From Flavobacterium sp. (GTDB taxonomy: Bacteria; Bacteroidota; Bacteroidia; Flavobacteriales; Flavobacteriaceae): DNA of 64,000 nt. The stretch spans positions 102,273 to 166,272 of the forward strand of contig NZ_SEBR01000013.1 of assembly GCF_004295795.1 (NCBI RefSeq). Direction: 5' to 3'. Every line of letters begins with the position of its first letter. The stretch's first letter is position 1. The notes beneath the pieces are model-generated. The model worked only from the letters and a program-made list of their open reading frames with translations, was not told where the DNA came from and did not search any database. Both the position numbers and the translations under genes were made by a program. Shown here one piece after another: positions 16,879 to 25,336 of this stretch.

Positions 16879-17360
16879 CCGTGCTTCGAAATATCGAAAT
16901 CCTTGGGAAGCCGCATTTTCCTGAGACCTAACAAATCTCGGAGATTTGTTAGGTCTGGCCGAAGTTCGGGGAAAAAATCGGGAGTCGATTACAGATTTTC
17001 TGTAGAAAATGTTAAGGATTTTGATCCGGATGATTGTGTCGCGCAAAGTCAAAACCCTAGATTCTCAATCAACGCCAACCAATTTCGCGTCAATGATATA
17101 GCTGTTTTTTCTATGTATACAATAGGAACTTTATATCTTCTAAAATCCGTGCTTCGAAATATCGAAATCCTTGGGAAGCCGCATTTTTCTAAGACCTAAC
17201 AAATCTCGGAGATTTGTTAGGTCTGGCCGAAGTTCGGGGAAAAAACTGGGATTTGATTACAGATTTTCTGTAGAAAATGTTAAGGTTTTTGATCCAAATG
17301 GTTGTTTTGCGCAAACGTAAAAACCGAGATTCTCGATCAAAGCCAACCGACTGTTTCCGT
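16879..17360. repeat. two tandem 268-bp units with perfect 16-bp palindromes
   Basis: The words from CCGTGCTTCGAAATATCGAA recur at 16879 and 17147, a period of 268 bp. Each unit contains a palindrome with arms AGACCTAACAAATCTC around a single G (16924-16956 and 17192-17224), then TACAGATTTTCTGTA (16990-17004 and 17258-17272), then GAAAATGTTAAGG. The first half of each unit is nearly identical; the second half diverges. No gene is visible. Confidence 0.9.
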
Positions 17361-17499
17361 CAAAGACACACCTGTTTTTCGCTACGGAGCCGTTTTTAGC
17401 GCTGCGAAGCAAGCTAAAAAGCAAATATACACTTCAAATTAGTCCGCGGCCTAAGCACAAAACGCGGGCACCTGACGTCTTGAAATTTGGGAAAAAAGA

Positions 17500-17966
17500 G
17501 GCGTCAGCGGCACAGCGCATTGTTCGCCTCTTTTCCAAATTTCAAGGCTGTCAGGTCGCGTTTTTGGTTCAGCCGCAAGGCCTTTTTGCTACTTTTGCGG
17601 CCAAGCAAACCGAGGGACGAGGTTCACTGAATCCTTTAAAAAACAATAAAAATCAATGAAGTAAAAGTAGTCCCGCGGAAGGCGACGAACAACAACATCC
17701 GGCAGCGAAGCTGCCGCAAACACCAAAAAAAGCGCAGCTTTTTTATTTAGGTTTCGAAAGTGAGATAAGTTCCGGTTTCACAGAAAAAAATAAAGAAAAA
17801 AGATTTTGTGATAAAAGAAAATAGCCCGGATAACGGCAACTAGCCTTTCGCAGAAAAAACCAAATTTTTCTTAGGTTGCGACAGCGACCGCAGGAAGCTC
17901 GTTGCAGCCTCTAGAAAACTGGTTTTTGCAAAAAAGCTAGTGCCAGGTTAGCCGGAAAAAGCTCCA
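17500..17966 (-). repeat. structured intergenic repeat, copy 2 (inverted)
   Basis: Read on the minus strand from about 17966, this copy matches copies 1 and 3: GGAGCTTTTTCCGGCT, CACTAGCTTTTTTGC, the inner stem GGCTGCAAC / GTCGCAACC around GAGCTTCCTGCGGTCGCT, then AAAAAAGC-TGC-GCTTTTTT and CGGCAGC-TTC-GCTGCCG hairpins, then GCCGCAAAAGTAGCAAAAAG. It ends in a further inverted repeat (CCTTGAAATTTGG ... CCAAATTTCAAG, about 17481-17560). With copy 1 it encloses the tandem repeat in one large inverted structure. Confidence 0.85.
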
Positions 17967-17987
17967 AAAAAGAGCGCGAAACCTCGC

Positions 17988-18020
17988 AAAAAAAAACGGC
18001 CCCGAAATACCTCGAGACCG
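17988..18020 (-). terminator. intrinsic terminator of etfB-etfA
   Basis: On the minus strand CGGTCTCG pairs with CGGGGCCG (8 bp, two T-G pairs) and is followed by nine T residues. It lies 27 bp after the etfA stop. Confidence 0.85.
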
Positions 18021-18046
18021 CTCCAATGCCAGTTTGGGTTAGTAAA

Positions 18047-19015
18047 CTATGCATTATTTGCTTTGAATTCCTTGATTTTTTCAGTGAGTTTCGGAACGAT
18101 TTCGAAAGCGTCACCAACAACTCCGTAGTCTGCGACCTTGAAGAAAGGCGCGTCGGCGTCGGCGTTGATGACCAGTTTGACTTTCGAGGCGTTGATTCCC
18201 GCGATGTGCTGGATCGCTCCAGAAATTCCCACGGCGACATAAAGGTTTGTCGCGACAGGTTTTCCGGTTTGGCCAACGTGCTCGCTGTGAGGACGCCATC
18301 CCAAATCGGAAACGGGTTTCGAGCAAGCCGTAGCCGCGCCCAAAGCCGAAGCGAGGTCTTCGATCAAGCCCCAATTTTCAGGACCTTTCAAACCGCGTCC
18401 GCCCGAGACGACAACTTCTGCGTCGGCGATCGTGAGTTTCCCGGCCGTTTTGTCAACTGAATCTGTTTTGATATTGAAATCGGCATCGTTCAACGAAGGC
18501 GCGAAATCTTCTTCAGAAGCCGAACCCGCATTTTCGAAAATACCGTAAGAGTTCTTGGCAAGACCCAAAACTTTCACGTCCGTAGCGATTTCGGTCACTG
18601 TGAAAGCCTTGTTCGAGAAAGCGTTTCTCTTGACCTGGAAAGGCGAGGTGCTGATCGGCAACCCGACGACATTCGAGGCGTAACCCGCGTTGAGTCCGAC
18701 GGCTACGAGAGGCGCCAGATACAAACTGTCGGTTGTCGAGGAAAGCAAAACCAGTTTTGTTCCTTCTTTTTGTGCTGCCTGTTTGATCACGTCGGCGTAA
18801 GCTTTTGCGTTGAAAGCGCCCAATTTTTCAGAGGTCACTTTCAGCACTTTGTCCACTCCGTATTTCGACAGTTCCGAAACGTTTGAAGCGTTCATGGTAA
18901 CGGCCGTCACTGTCGTGCCAAGCGATTCCGCCACTTTTTTTCCGTACGAAGCCAGCTCGAAAGCCACTTTTTTGAATTTCCCTTCAGAAGATTCTGCGTA
19001 TATTAAGATTGACAT
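18047..19015 (-). CDS. etfA: electron transfer flavoprotein alpha subunit
   Basis: 322 aa. The N-terminal domain ([20 protein letters not shown]) has the ETF/adenine-nucleotide-hydrolase-like fold. The C-terminal FAD-binding domain shows [20 protein letters not shown] (about residues 208-227), [19 protein letters not shown] and [16 protein letters not shown], the ETF-alpha signature, then [13 protein letters not shown]. Together with EtfB it carries electrons from acyl-CoA dehydrogenases to the quinone pool. It is the second gene of the operon, 87 bp after etfB, and ends at the terminator at 17988. Confidence 0.97.
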   Translation of the reverse strand: MSILIYAESSEGKFKKVAFELASYGKKVAESLGTTVTAVTMNASNVSELSKYGVDKVLKVTSEKLGAFNAKAYADVIKQAAQKEGTKLVLLSSTTDSLYLAPLVAVGLNAGYASNVVGLPISTSPFQVKRNAFSNKAFTVTEIATDVKVLGLAKNSYGIFENAGSASEEDFAPSLNDADFNIKTDSVDKTAGKLTIADAEVVVSGGRGLKGPENWGLIEDLASALGAATACSKPVSDLGWRPHSEHVGQTGKPVATNLYVAVGISGAIQHIAGINASKVKLVINADADAPFFKVADYGVVGDAFEIVPKLTEKIKEFKANNA

Positions 19016-19102
19016 TTTTAGTCGATTGTTTGTTAAACTATTTTTTGTTTCAAACCAAATCCGGATTCCAAAAACGACTGGGATTTGGAATTTGGATTTT
19101 CC

Positions 19103-19849
19103 CTATATGACCTTGGCTTCGTTGTGCAAAGCGCTGACCAACTCGTCAAGATTGTTCACGGTAAACAACTTTACCGGACCTTTTGCCGCCGGTTTTTCGA
19201 ACTTCACGGCTTTGGTGTTTTGGTCGGCGGCAACGGGTTCCAAAACCTGAAGCGCTTTCGTACGAGCCGTCATGATGCCGCGCATGTTCGGGATTCTCAG
19301 GTCTTTTTCTTCGACAAGACCTTTTTGTCCGCCAACGATCAGCGGGAGCGAAGTTGACAAAGTCTCTTTTCCGCCGTCGATCTCGCGCGTCGCTTTTACG
19401 TCTGTTCCGTCAACGGTCAAGCCGATGCACGAGTTCACGAAGTTCGATCCCGTCAAGGCTGCAAGCATTCCCGGAACCATTCCGCCGTTGTAATCGAGCG
19501 ATTCCTTTCCGCAGATGACCAGATCGTAACCGCCATTCTTGACGACTTCGGCCAATTGTTTCGCTACGAAAAATCCGTCAGACGGATTCGCGTTCACACG
19601 GATGGCTTCGTTTGCGCCAATCGCGAGTGCTTTTCTCAAGGTCGCTTCGGTTTCGGGACCGCCAATATTGACGACCGTTACGTTGGCACCTTGTTGTTCC
19701 TGGAACCAAACGGCGCGCGTGAGCCCGAATTCGTCATTCGGGTTGATTACGAACTGAACGCCATTGGTGTCAAATTCGGTATCTCCGTTGGTAAAGTTGA
19801 TTTTTGAAGTAGTATCAGGCACGTGGCTGATGCAGACTAATATTTTCAT
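19103..19849 (-). CDS. etfB: electron transfer flavoprotein beta subunit
   Basis: 248 aa. It has the ETF-beta opening MKILVCISHVPDTTSKI, the NPNDEFGLTRAVWFQEQQ block (about residues 36-53), VICGKESLDYNGGMVPGMLA (about 111-130) with the AMP-binding DxNxG-like motif, and LRIPNMRGIMTARTKAL (about 200-216), the ETF-beta signature. It forms a heterodimer with EtfA, encoded next. It is the first gene of the operon; 445 bp of gene-free DNA lies upstream. Confidence 0.97.
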   Translation of the reverse strand: MKILVCISHVPDTTSKINFTNGDTEFDTNGVQFVINPNDEFGLTRAVWFQEQQGANVTVVNIGGPETEATLRKALAIGANEAIRVNANPSDGFFVAKQLAEVVKNGGYDLVICGKESLDYNGGMVPGMLAALTGSNFVNSCIGLTVDGTDVKATREIDGGKETLSTSLPLIVGGQKGLVEEKDLRIPNMRGIMTARTKALQVLEPVAADQNTKAVKFEKPAAKGPVKLFTVNNLDELVSALHNEAKVI

Positions 19850-20040
19850 TTTTATGATGAAGTTTTAGGAATTTTCGTCGCCGAAGGTAAGGAAGTTTTT
19901 TCAAAAATGTACTATGCATGCATAATAAATTTGCGTATTATATCGATTTCGCTGTGCGATTTTGCTATTTGGAGTGTTTTGTTCTTCATGGCTTCGGATT
20001 GCGAAATCGTCAGCTTTGGATCATTACAGAAAAAACAAAC

Positions 20041-20067
20041 CCCGGGTGCATTACGCCCGAGGTTCTG
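20041..20067 (-). terminator. orphan terminator-like hairpin
   Basis: On the minus strand AACCTCGGG pairs with CCCGGGGTT (9 bp, one T-G pair) around CGTAATGCA, followed by TGTTTTTTC. It lies 165 bp beyond the terminator of the T9SS gene and has no gene of its own immediately upstream. It may be a back-up terminator or end a small RNA. Confidence 0.55.
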
Positions 20068-20231
20068 ACTAAACAAAATAAATTCTTTAACTCAATTCCT
20101 AATTTATTCTGCGGACGACGTGCGCCCCAACGTTTAGTGTATCGCTGAAAAGTGGCGTTTTAGAACATTGAAATTTTAGAGATGAAATCCGAAATAAGAC
20201 TAAGTGCGGATCCCATTGTTACATCGGACGC

Positions 20232-20266
20232 AAAAAAAAAGAGGTTCCGTGCTCAGCGAAACCTCT
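20232..20266 (-). terminator. intrinsic terminator of the T9SS type B gene
   Basis: On the minus strand AAGAGGTT pairs with AACCTCTT (8 bp) around a 12-nt loop and is followed by seven or more T residues. It lies about 30 bp after the stop at 20295. Confidence 0.9.
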
Positions 20267-20294
20267 TGAAACCTAATATGAGAAACTATAAAAA

Positions 20295-23200
20295 CTATCT
20301 TTTCATAGAGAAGTGGGCGCGGAATTCCTTTTCCTGTCCGCGTTCCTGATACGAAACGGTAAACCAGTAGTCTGTCGATGGCATGAGTTTTCCGTTGTAC
20401 ATTCCGTCCCAACCTGTGCCGTTCGGCATGATTTGCGTGATGAGTTTTCCGTATCGGTCGAAAATATTGATCTTCGATTGCAGTTGGTCGCTCAAGTCCT
20501 TGATGTTCCAGGTGTCGTTGAAACCGTCTCCGTTTGGCGTGAAAAACTTCGGATAATTCACCACCAAAGCACTTGTCTCGGCCGTGCCGCAACCATTTTT
20601 GTCGCGAACAGTCACGATGTGCGTCCCTGAGGAAACGTTCTCAAAGACGTTGCTGTCCTGCCATCCGCCCCCGTCAAGCGAATACTCGTAATTCCCGGTT
20701 CCGGCGGCGTTCACCGTAATCGACATATTGTCGCTGAAATCCGGACTTGTCTCATAAGTCACGACCGCGGGTTCAGATCCTATTACGCTCACCGTCACAG
20801 GCATCGAAACGCAACCCGTCGCATTGCTTATCGCGATCACGGTGTAATCTCCGGGAACGATCGCGGTATAAGTGCTTCCGGTTCCGACGGTTGCTCCAAG
20901 TTCGTCCATCCATTGGAAAGTGTGGCTCGATGCGCTCAATCCGCTATGGATGATATAAGGATTCAACAAAGTCTGTGTTTCCGAATCAAAACAAACGATA
21001 CCGCCTTGAGGAGTCGGTTCCGGCAACACATTGATGTGGAGCGAAATCGAACGTACGTTGAAGCAGTTCGCCGTCAAATTGTTCATGACGCGGGCGTAAA
21101 CCGTAGTTTGGGTCGAAGTCGTGACAGGATTTGTTCCTGCGTTCGCGTTCGATAGTGATTCGTAATAAGTCACCGCAAATTCAGTTCCCGTCTGGCTTCC
21201 CAAAACCGTTGCGTTCAGTGTGCTTAAGTCAAAGGCGAAAATTCCGTCGTTGGTTCCGTCTTCGTCGCAAGTCGTGGCGATAGCGGCCGGAACTGCGTGT
21301 GCAATTGGCTCGGGAACGATCGTCACCTCGAATGAAGTTTCGTCAGTACAACTCGGGCTGAAAGGCGCGTGTGCAAAAATGTAGATCGTCTTGGTCTGGC
21401 TGATTTGTGTTCCGGCGTTCAAATGTGTTCCGGTGCCGTTCGGTCCGGTGTAGTATTTTCCAACGGTCAAGGCCGGAAGCGTAAAACTGTCGCAGGTTGT
21501 CACATCTGCCAGATCATCCACATTGAAAATCGTTACCTGGAACGAAACTTCATCGGTACAATTTGGTGTCGTGCCCGTTTCGGCATACACATACAAAATC
21601 TGGTTTTGCGTCAGAACGTCTCCGGCGTGCAGCAACGTTCCCGTTTTTCCAGGTCCGGTGTAGTAATCGCCCAGCGTCAAAGCCGGAAGTTGGTAAGAAT
21701 TGCAGGTGTTCACGTTTGGAACCGCTGCCAATTGAGGCGACTGGTTGATCGTGATCATGAAAGCGTTCTCGTCAGTACAGTTGATGCGTTCGCCCGATTC
21801 CGTGTAGATGAACAAAGTCGTCGATTGCGTGATAAGATCTCCGGCGTGAAGCGAGTCATTTTCGCCGTTGTTGGCGTGTCCGCCCGGATTTTTGTAATAG
21901 TTTCCGATGGTAAGCGCAGGCAGGACATAACTGTCGCAGGCCGTAACGGCAGCCGGATTGTCGGCCTCGATCGAATAAATCGTGATCTGGAAACTGTTTT
22001 CTGCCGTACAGAAAGGCGCGACAGTGCTTTGTTCGAAAATGTAGATTACCTGAGATGTCGTGATGACCGTTCCCGCAGGCAAAATTTGTCCTGTTCCGTT
22101 TGGTCCGGTGTAATATTTTCCAATAGACAAAGCCGTGAGTTCATAAGAATTACAGACGTCGATATTGGAGCGCGAATCGATTGCAGGCGCCGGATTGATA
22201 GTCACCGTGAAATTGCTCTGGTTGGCGCAAGTCGGATTGAGTCTTTTGAAGATGTAGATCAGTTGGCTCGTGCCGATGAAATCTCCTGCGAAAAGTGGCG
22301 TGCCCGATCCATTTGGTCCCGTAAAATATTCTCCGTTCGTGAGCGCTGGCAAGACGAATCCGCCGCAAACTGTCTGGTTCGGGAACGAATCGACGGCCGG
22401 TTGCGAAATATCGCATGTAAACGAGCGGTTAGGATCGCAATCGCTTCCGCCCGGAACGTAAATGTAAACCGTTTGTGAAGAATTGATGAGCGTTCCCGCA
22501 GGCAGGACTGTTCCTGTTCCTCCAGGTCCGGTGTAATAATTCCCGACAGCGAGTGCAGGCAAGGCATAACCATTGCACTGTGTTACGTTAGCCGGCACAG
22601 TCACTCCGATGAAAACCGTAAAACTGGCTTCGGAAGTACAGCTGAAACTCGCGTTCCCGGTTTGGTGGAAAACGTAGAAAGTCGTGGTCGCGGTAACTTG
22701 TGTTCCGGCAGGAACCGGCGCGCCTTGTCCGTTCGGTTGCGTAAAATACTGACCTGTCGTAAGCGCTGGCAAAATGTAAGATGTACAGTCGTAAACGTTC
22801 GCGAATGTCCCAACGCTTTGCGAATCGACGATAGTCACGTCGAAATCAGTATCGATGACGCAAAACGGCTCTTCTTCGGTTTGGAAGAAATAGTAAAGCG
22901 TAGTTGATTCGGTGATTTGCGTGCCGGCAGGAATTGCGCCGCCTTGGCCGCCTGGTTGGTAGTAGTAATGTCCGTAAGTTGGCGTTCCTACGACATAGCT
23001 TCCGCAATACGTTCCGTCAGAAGGCGACATCGTAAGCGGATTGAGGACCGTCACCTGGAACTGGGTTCCGTAACCACAGTTCGGCGGACCGCCAGGCTGG
23101 TTGTATATGTACATCGTCGTGGTCTGAGTAATCGTGTCGCCCGCAAACATTGGCGTTCCAAATCCGTTCGGAGCCGTGAAATAGTTTCCGTTCGTAAGTG

Positions 23201-24890
23201 CAGGCAAAGTATAACTGTCGCACACCAAAACGTCTTCCATCAAATCGGCAGGCGGCAAAGGATTTACCGTTACCTGAAAAGAAGCCGTGGTGTAACAAGT
23301 CGTGTCAGATACATTCTGCACCCGGATGTAAACCGTCTGGTTGTTGTACATGATCGCAAATTGCGGATAAGGACTCGCTCCGGAGTTCGCATCGGCTTGA
23401 CTGGCGTGATAAGTCACGAGGTTCAGCGCAGGCGATTGTCCGTTGAGCACGCCACTTGTCAATCCCGAAAGGTTGAAATAAGCGAAATGCTGTGTCGGTG
23501 ACAATTCACAAGCGACTGGATTTTGCGGAATCGTGATTGCCGGTCCATTGGTAACTGCCAATTGGAAGAACTTCACCGTAAAACAGCCGTTCGCCGGATT
23601 GTTCACGCGGACATAGACGTTGTGGTTGCCCGGACTAGAATAAGTCGTAGGCAAAGGACTTTGGTTGTTGTTGGCGTTGTCGAGCGTTGCGTGGTAAGAC
23701 AAAGTCGTTCCAGCTGGCATTCCGGCCATCATCAAAGGTGTATTCAAAGCGAGGTTCCAAGTGTAGTTGGCCGCGCCTGTGTTGCATTTGTAAAGTGTCG
23801 ATGGACTCGGAGCCACGAATTCCGGATAGAATTCGATCTTAACCGAATCGGTCGTAGCCTGACATGAATTTGATATAGGCGCATAAGTCACGCTGTAAGT
23901 CGCAGGCGAAGTCACGTTGAGCGACGGACCGTTTTGTCCCGGAAGGACCGCTCCGTCTTTTTTCCAGATGAAAGTGTACTGGCTGGCGTTCAATCCTGTA
24001 TTCAGGACATAAGTTTGTCCAAAGCAGATCGCGGTGTGGTTGGCGACGGTCAAATCGAGGCCAAGCACTTGTTGTCCGATGTTGAAACTGTCCGATGCGA
24101 TGAAAATAGCCGAATCCGATTCCGGGTCGGTACGGTCGGCGATGACCAACTTGATGTGATAAGGCGTGTTCGGAACCAAAGTCGAGCTCGCGTTCATCAA
24201 AACCGTCTGTCCGTTGAAGTTCGTCGCCGAACCCGCAGCGGCCGATCCGCCGTTGAAACTCCCGAAATACTGGGAATTCGCCGACGGACAGGACGAGTTG
24301 TACAAAAAGTCGCGGATCGTCACAACCGAGATAGGCGAAGTCGTATTGGGAACGACGGCCAGGTTGGTCGTGACACCTGTGTTCATGTTCGTCAGTAGGA
24401 AGGCGAATGCGTCAGAGAACTGGCATTGGAAATTGCCGTATTCTTCTGAAGCGAACACAAAATCAAAATTGAACTGGGGCGAAATAGGGGTAAAATCAAA
24501 TTCAAGAAGTGTGGCGTTTACCGAATTCATCGAGATTCCGGCCTGTGCCAAAGTGGCTTCAAGCGCAGGATCTCCGGGCCAGTTTGCGGCGCCGTCATTC
24601 AGTAGGCTCGTATTTGGGCCAGACGCGTGAAGCACGTTTCCGGTGCTCAGGATCACGCCCGCCTGCATAGGGAAATTCGGGTTTGAGTTCTGGAAGTAGC
24701 CGATACCGTTCGTAGACCCAAAATTGGTTCCGGTACTCCAGGTGATGTTGTTGGCTTCCACGCAAGGCGAGTTGATCAGCACATTGTTCACGAGCTGCGG
24801 CACGCTGTACGCATTCGTGTTCACAGTGATCGTCTGTGCGAAAACTGGAAGCGAAAAGACAACAGTTAAAATGAGTAAGAATTTTTTCAT
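20295..24890 (-). CDS. modular secreted protein, choice-of-anchor L domain and T9SS type B sorting domain
   Basis: 1531 aa from the ATG at 24890 (MKKFLLILTVVFSLPVFAQ, a signal peptide); the upstream in-frame extension is ignored. Residues about 20-260 resemble the choice-of-anchor L domain (SVPQLVNNVLINSPCVEAN ... FDFVFASEEYGNFQ). Ig-like segments follow. About residues 560-1200 hold nine modules of ~75-80 aa with the pattern C(D/N)SYxLPALTxGxYYTGPxG, then GTxLxAG and TTxYIYxxTG...CTDExSFxVTI. The C-terminus (FFTPNGDGFNDTWNIKDL ... FRAHFSMKR) is the gliding-motility-associated/T9SS type B sorting domain. It is therefore exported by type IX secretion and anchored or released at the surface; an adhesin or surface-layer role is likely but not shown. 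Confidence 0.93.
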   Translation of the reverse strand: MKKFLLILTVVFSLPVFAQTITVNTNAYSVPQLVNNVLINSPCVEANNITWSTGTNFGSTNGIGYFQNSNPNFPMQAGVILSTGNVLHASGPNTSLLNDGAANWPGDPALEATLAQAGISMNSVNATLLEFDFTPISPQFNFDFVFASEEYGNFQCQFSDAFAFLLTNMNTGVTTNLAVVPNTTSPISVVTIRDFLYNSSCPSANSQYFGSFNGGSAAAGSATNFNGQTVLMNASSTLVPNTPYHIKLVIADRTDPESDSAIFIASDSFNIGQQVLGLDLTVANHTAICFGQTYVLNTGLNASQYTFIWKKDGAVLPGQNGPSLNVTSPATYSVTYAPISNSCQATTDSVKIEFYPEFVAPSPSTLYKCNTGAANYTWNLALNTPLMMAGMPAGTTLSYHATLDNANNNQSPLPTTYSSPGNHNVYVRVNNPANGCFTVKFFQLAVTNGPAITIPQNPVACELSPTQHFAYFNLSGLTSGVLNGQSPALNLVTYHASQADANSGASPYPQFAIMYNNQTVYIRVQNVSDTTCYTTASFQVTVNPLPPADLMEDVLVCDSYTLPALTNGNYFTAPNGFGTPMFAGDTITQTTTMYIYNQPGGPPNCGYGTQFQVTVLNPLTMSPSDGTYCGSYVVGTPTYGHYYYQPGGQGGAIPAGTQITESTTLYYFFQTEEEPFCVIDTDFDVTIVDSQSVGTFANVYDCTSYILPALTTGQYFTQPNGQGAPVPAGTQVTATTTFYVFHQTGNASFSCTSEASFTVFIGVTVPANVTQCNGYALPALAVGNYYTGPGGTGTVLPAGTLINSSQTVYIYVPGGSDCDPNRSFTCDISQPAVDSFPNQTVCGGFVLPALTNGEYFTGPNGSGTPLFAGDFIGTSQLIYIFKRLNPTCANQSNFTVTINPAPAIDSRSNIDVCNSYELTALSIGKYYTGPNGTGQILPAGTVITTSQVIYIFEQSTVAPFCTAENSFQITIYSIEADNPAAVTACDSYVLPALTIGNYYKNPGGHANNGENDSLHAGDLITQSTTLFIYTESGERINCTDENAFMITINQSPQLAAVPNVNTCNSYQLPALTLGDYYTGPGKTGTLLHAGDVLTQNQILYVYAETGTTPNCTDEVSFQVTIFNVDDLADVTTCDSFTLPALTVGKYYTGPNGTGTHLNAGTQISQTKTIYIFAHAPFSPSCTDETSFEVTIVPEPIAHAVPAAIATTCDEDGTNDGIFAFDLSTLNATVLGSQTGTEFAVTYYESLSNANAGTNPVTTSTQTTVYARVMNNLTANCFNVRSISLHINVLPEPTPQGGIVCFDSETQTLLNPYIIHSGLSASSHTFQWMDELGATVGTGSTYTAIVPGDYTVIAISNATGCVSMPVTVSVIGSEPAVVTYETSPDFSDNMSITVNAAGTGNYEYSLDGGGWQDSNVFENVSSGTHIVTVRDKNGCGTAETSALVVNYPKFFTPNGDGFNDTWNIKDLSDQLQSKINIFDRYGKLITQIMPNGTGWDGMYNGKLMPSTDYWFTVSYQERGQEKEFRAHFSMKR

Positions 24891-25336
24891 GACATAAAGC
24901 ATTAGGGACGCTTTTTCCTTTCGTTTGTTTTGACGTGACAAATATGTGATAAAACATCGATTAAAAGCAATTAAAGTCGATGAAATACATAAAATAATTA
25001 TTTTAACGGGATAAATTCTTACAAGTAGGATTTCTACGGACGTTTTTTGACCGAAATTGCCGAAGTCGCTGAAACCGTGTACTTAGCCTATTATTTTATT
25101 TTACCGACACAAAGCCGTAATTCACCGAAAAACATCCGAAAACGTTTTCACCGACGCATTTTTTCCTACACATTCCAATCCTGCCGACGCCGTGTTTTTC
25201 ATCGTTTTCAGGTCAACTCATCGGATATTTCACCAAAAAGCTCACAAATCTTCGGCAAGCGCCACAACTGTTCACGCGCGGGTATTTCTGCAAGAATTAT
25301 TTATCTATCTTTGCACGCCTAAAAAAATGAGTTAAA
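24891..25336. other. gene-free gap between the T9SS gene and argS
   Basis: The gap is about 445 bp. It holds divergent promoters: near 24940 on the minus strand a CATATTTG box for the T9SS gene, and at 25306-25313 on the plus strand the argS promoter. The middle (25040-25260) contains only spurious ORFs rich in Arg, Ser and Cys, and I see nothing that can be named. Confidence 0.5.
25285..25313 (+). promoter_or_regulatory. promoter of argS
   Basis: TTTC at 25285-25288 and TATCTTTG at 25306-25313, spacer 17 bp, match the Bacteroidota -33/-7 pattern apart from the C. The -7 box ends 23 bp before the ATG of argS. Confidence 0.65.

Larger units (their letters stand above)
19850..20294. other. gene-free gap between etfB and the T9SS type B gene
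   Basis: The gap should hold the etfB promoter near 19860-19900, but no clean -33/-7 pair is visible on the minus strand. On the plus strand a TAAATTTG box occurs at about 19924. The gap contains two minus-strand terminator hairpins, annotated separately, and no convincing ORF. Confidence 0.5.

Noticed and set aside
16548..17199. ORFs in the 16.5-kb island
   Set aside because: They are spread over several frames, Arg-rich, and cross the repeat hairpins; none is shared in frame among the copies.
16924..17224. Possible CRISPR array from two identical palindromes
   Set aside because: Only two copies with a 268-bp period and repeated spacers; no cas genes are nearby.
20163..20219. 18-codon minus-strand ORF (MGSALSLISDFISKISMF)
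   Set aside because: It is too short, has no promoter or conservation support, and chance ORFs of this size are common.
24960..25300. Pseudogene in the gap before argS
   Set aside because: No recognisable protein remnant in any frame.
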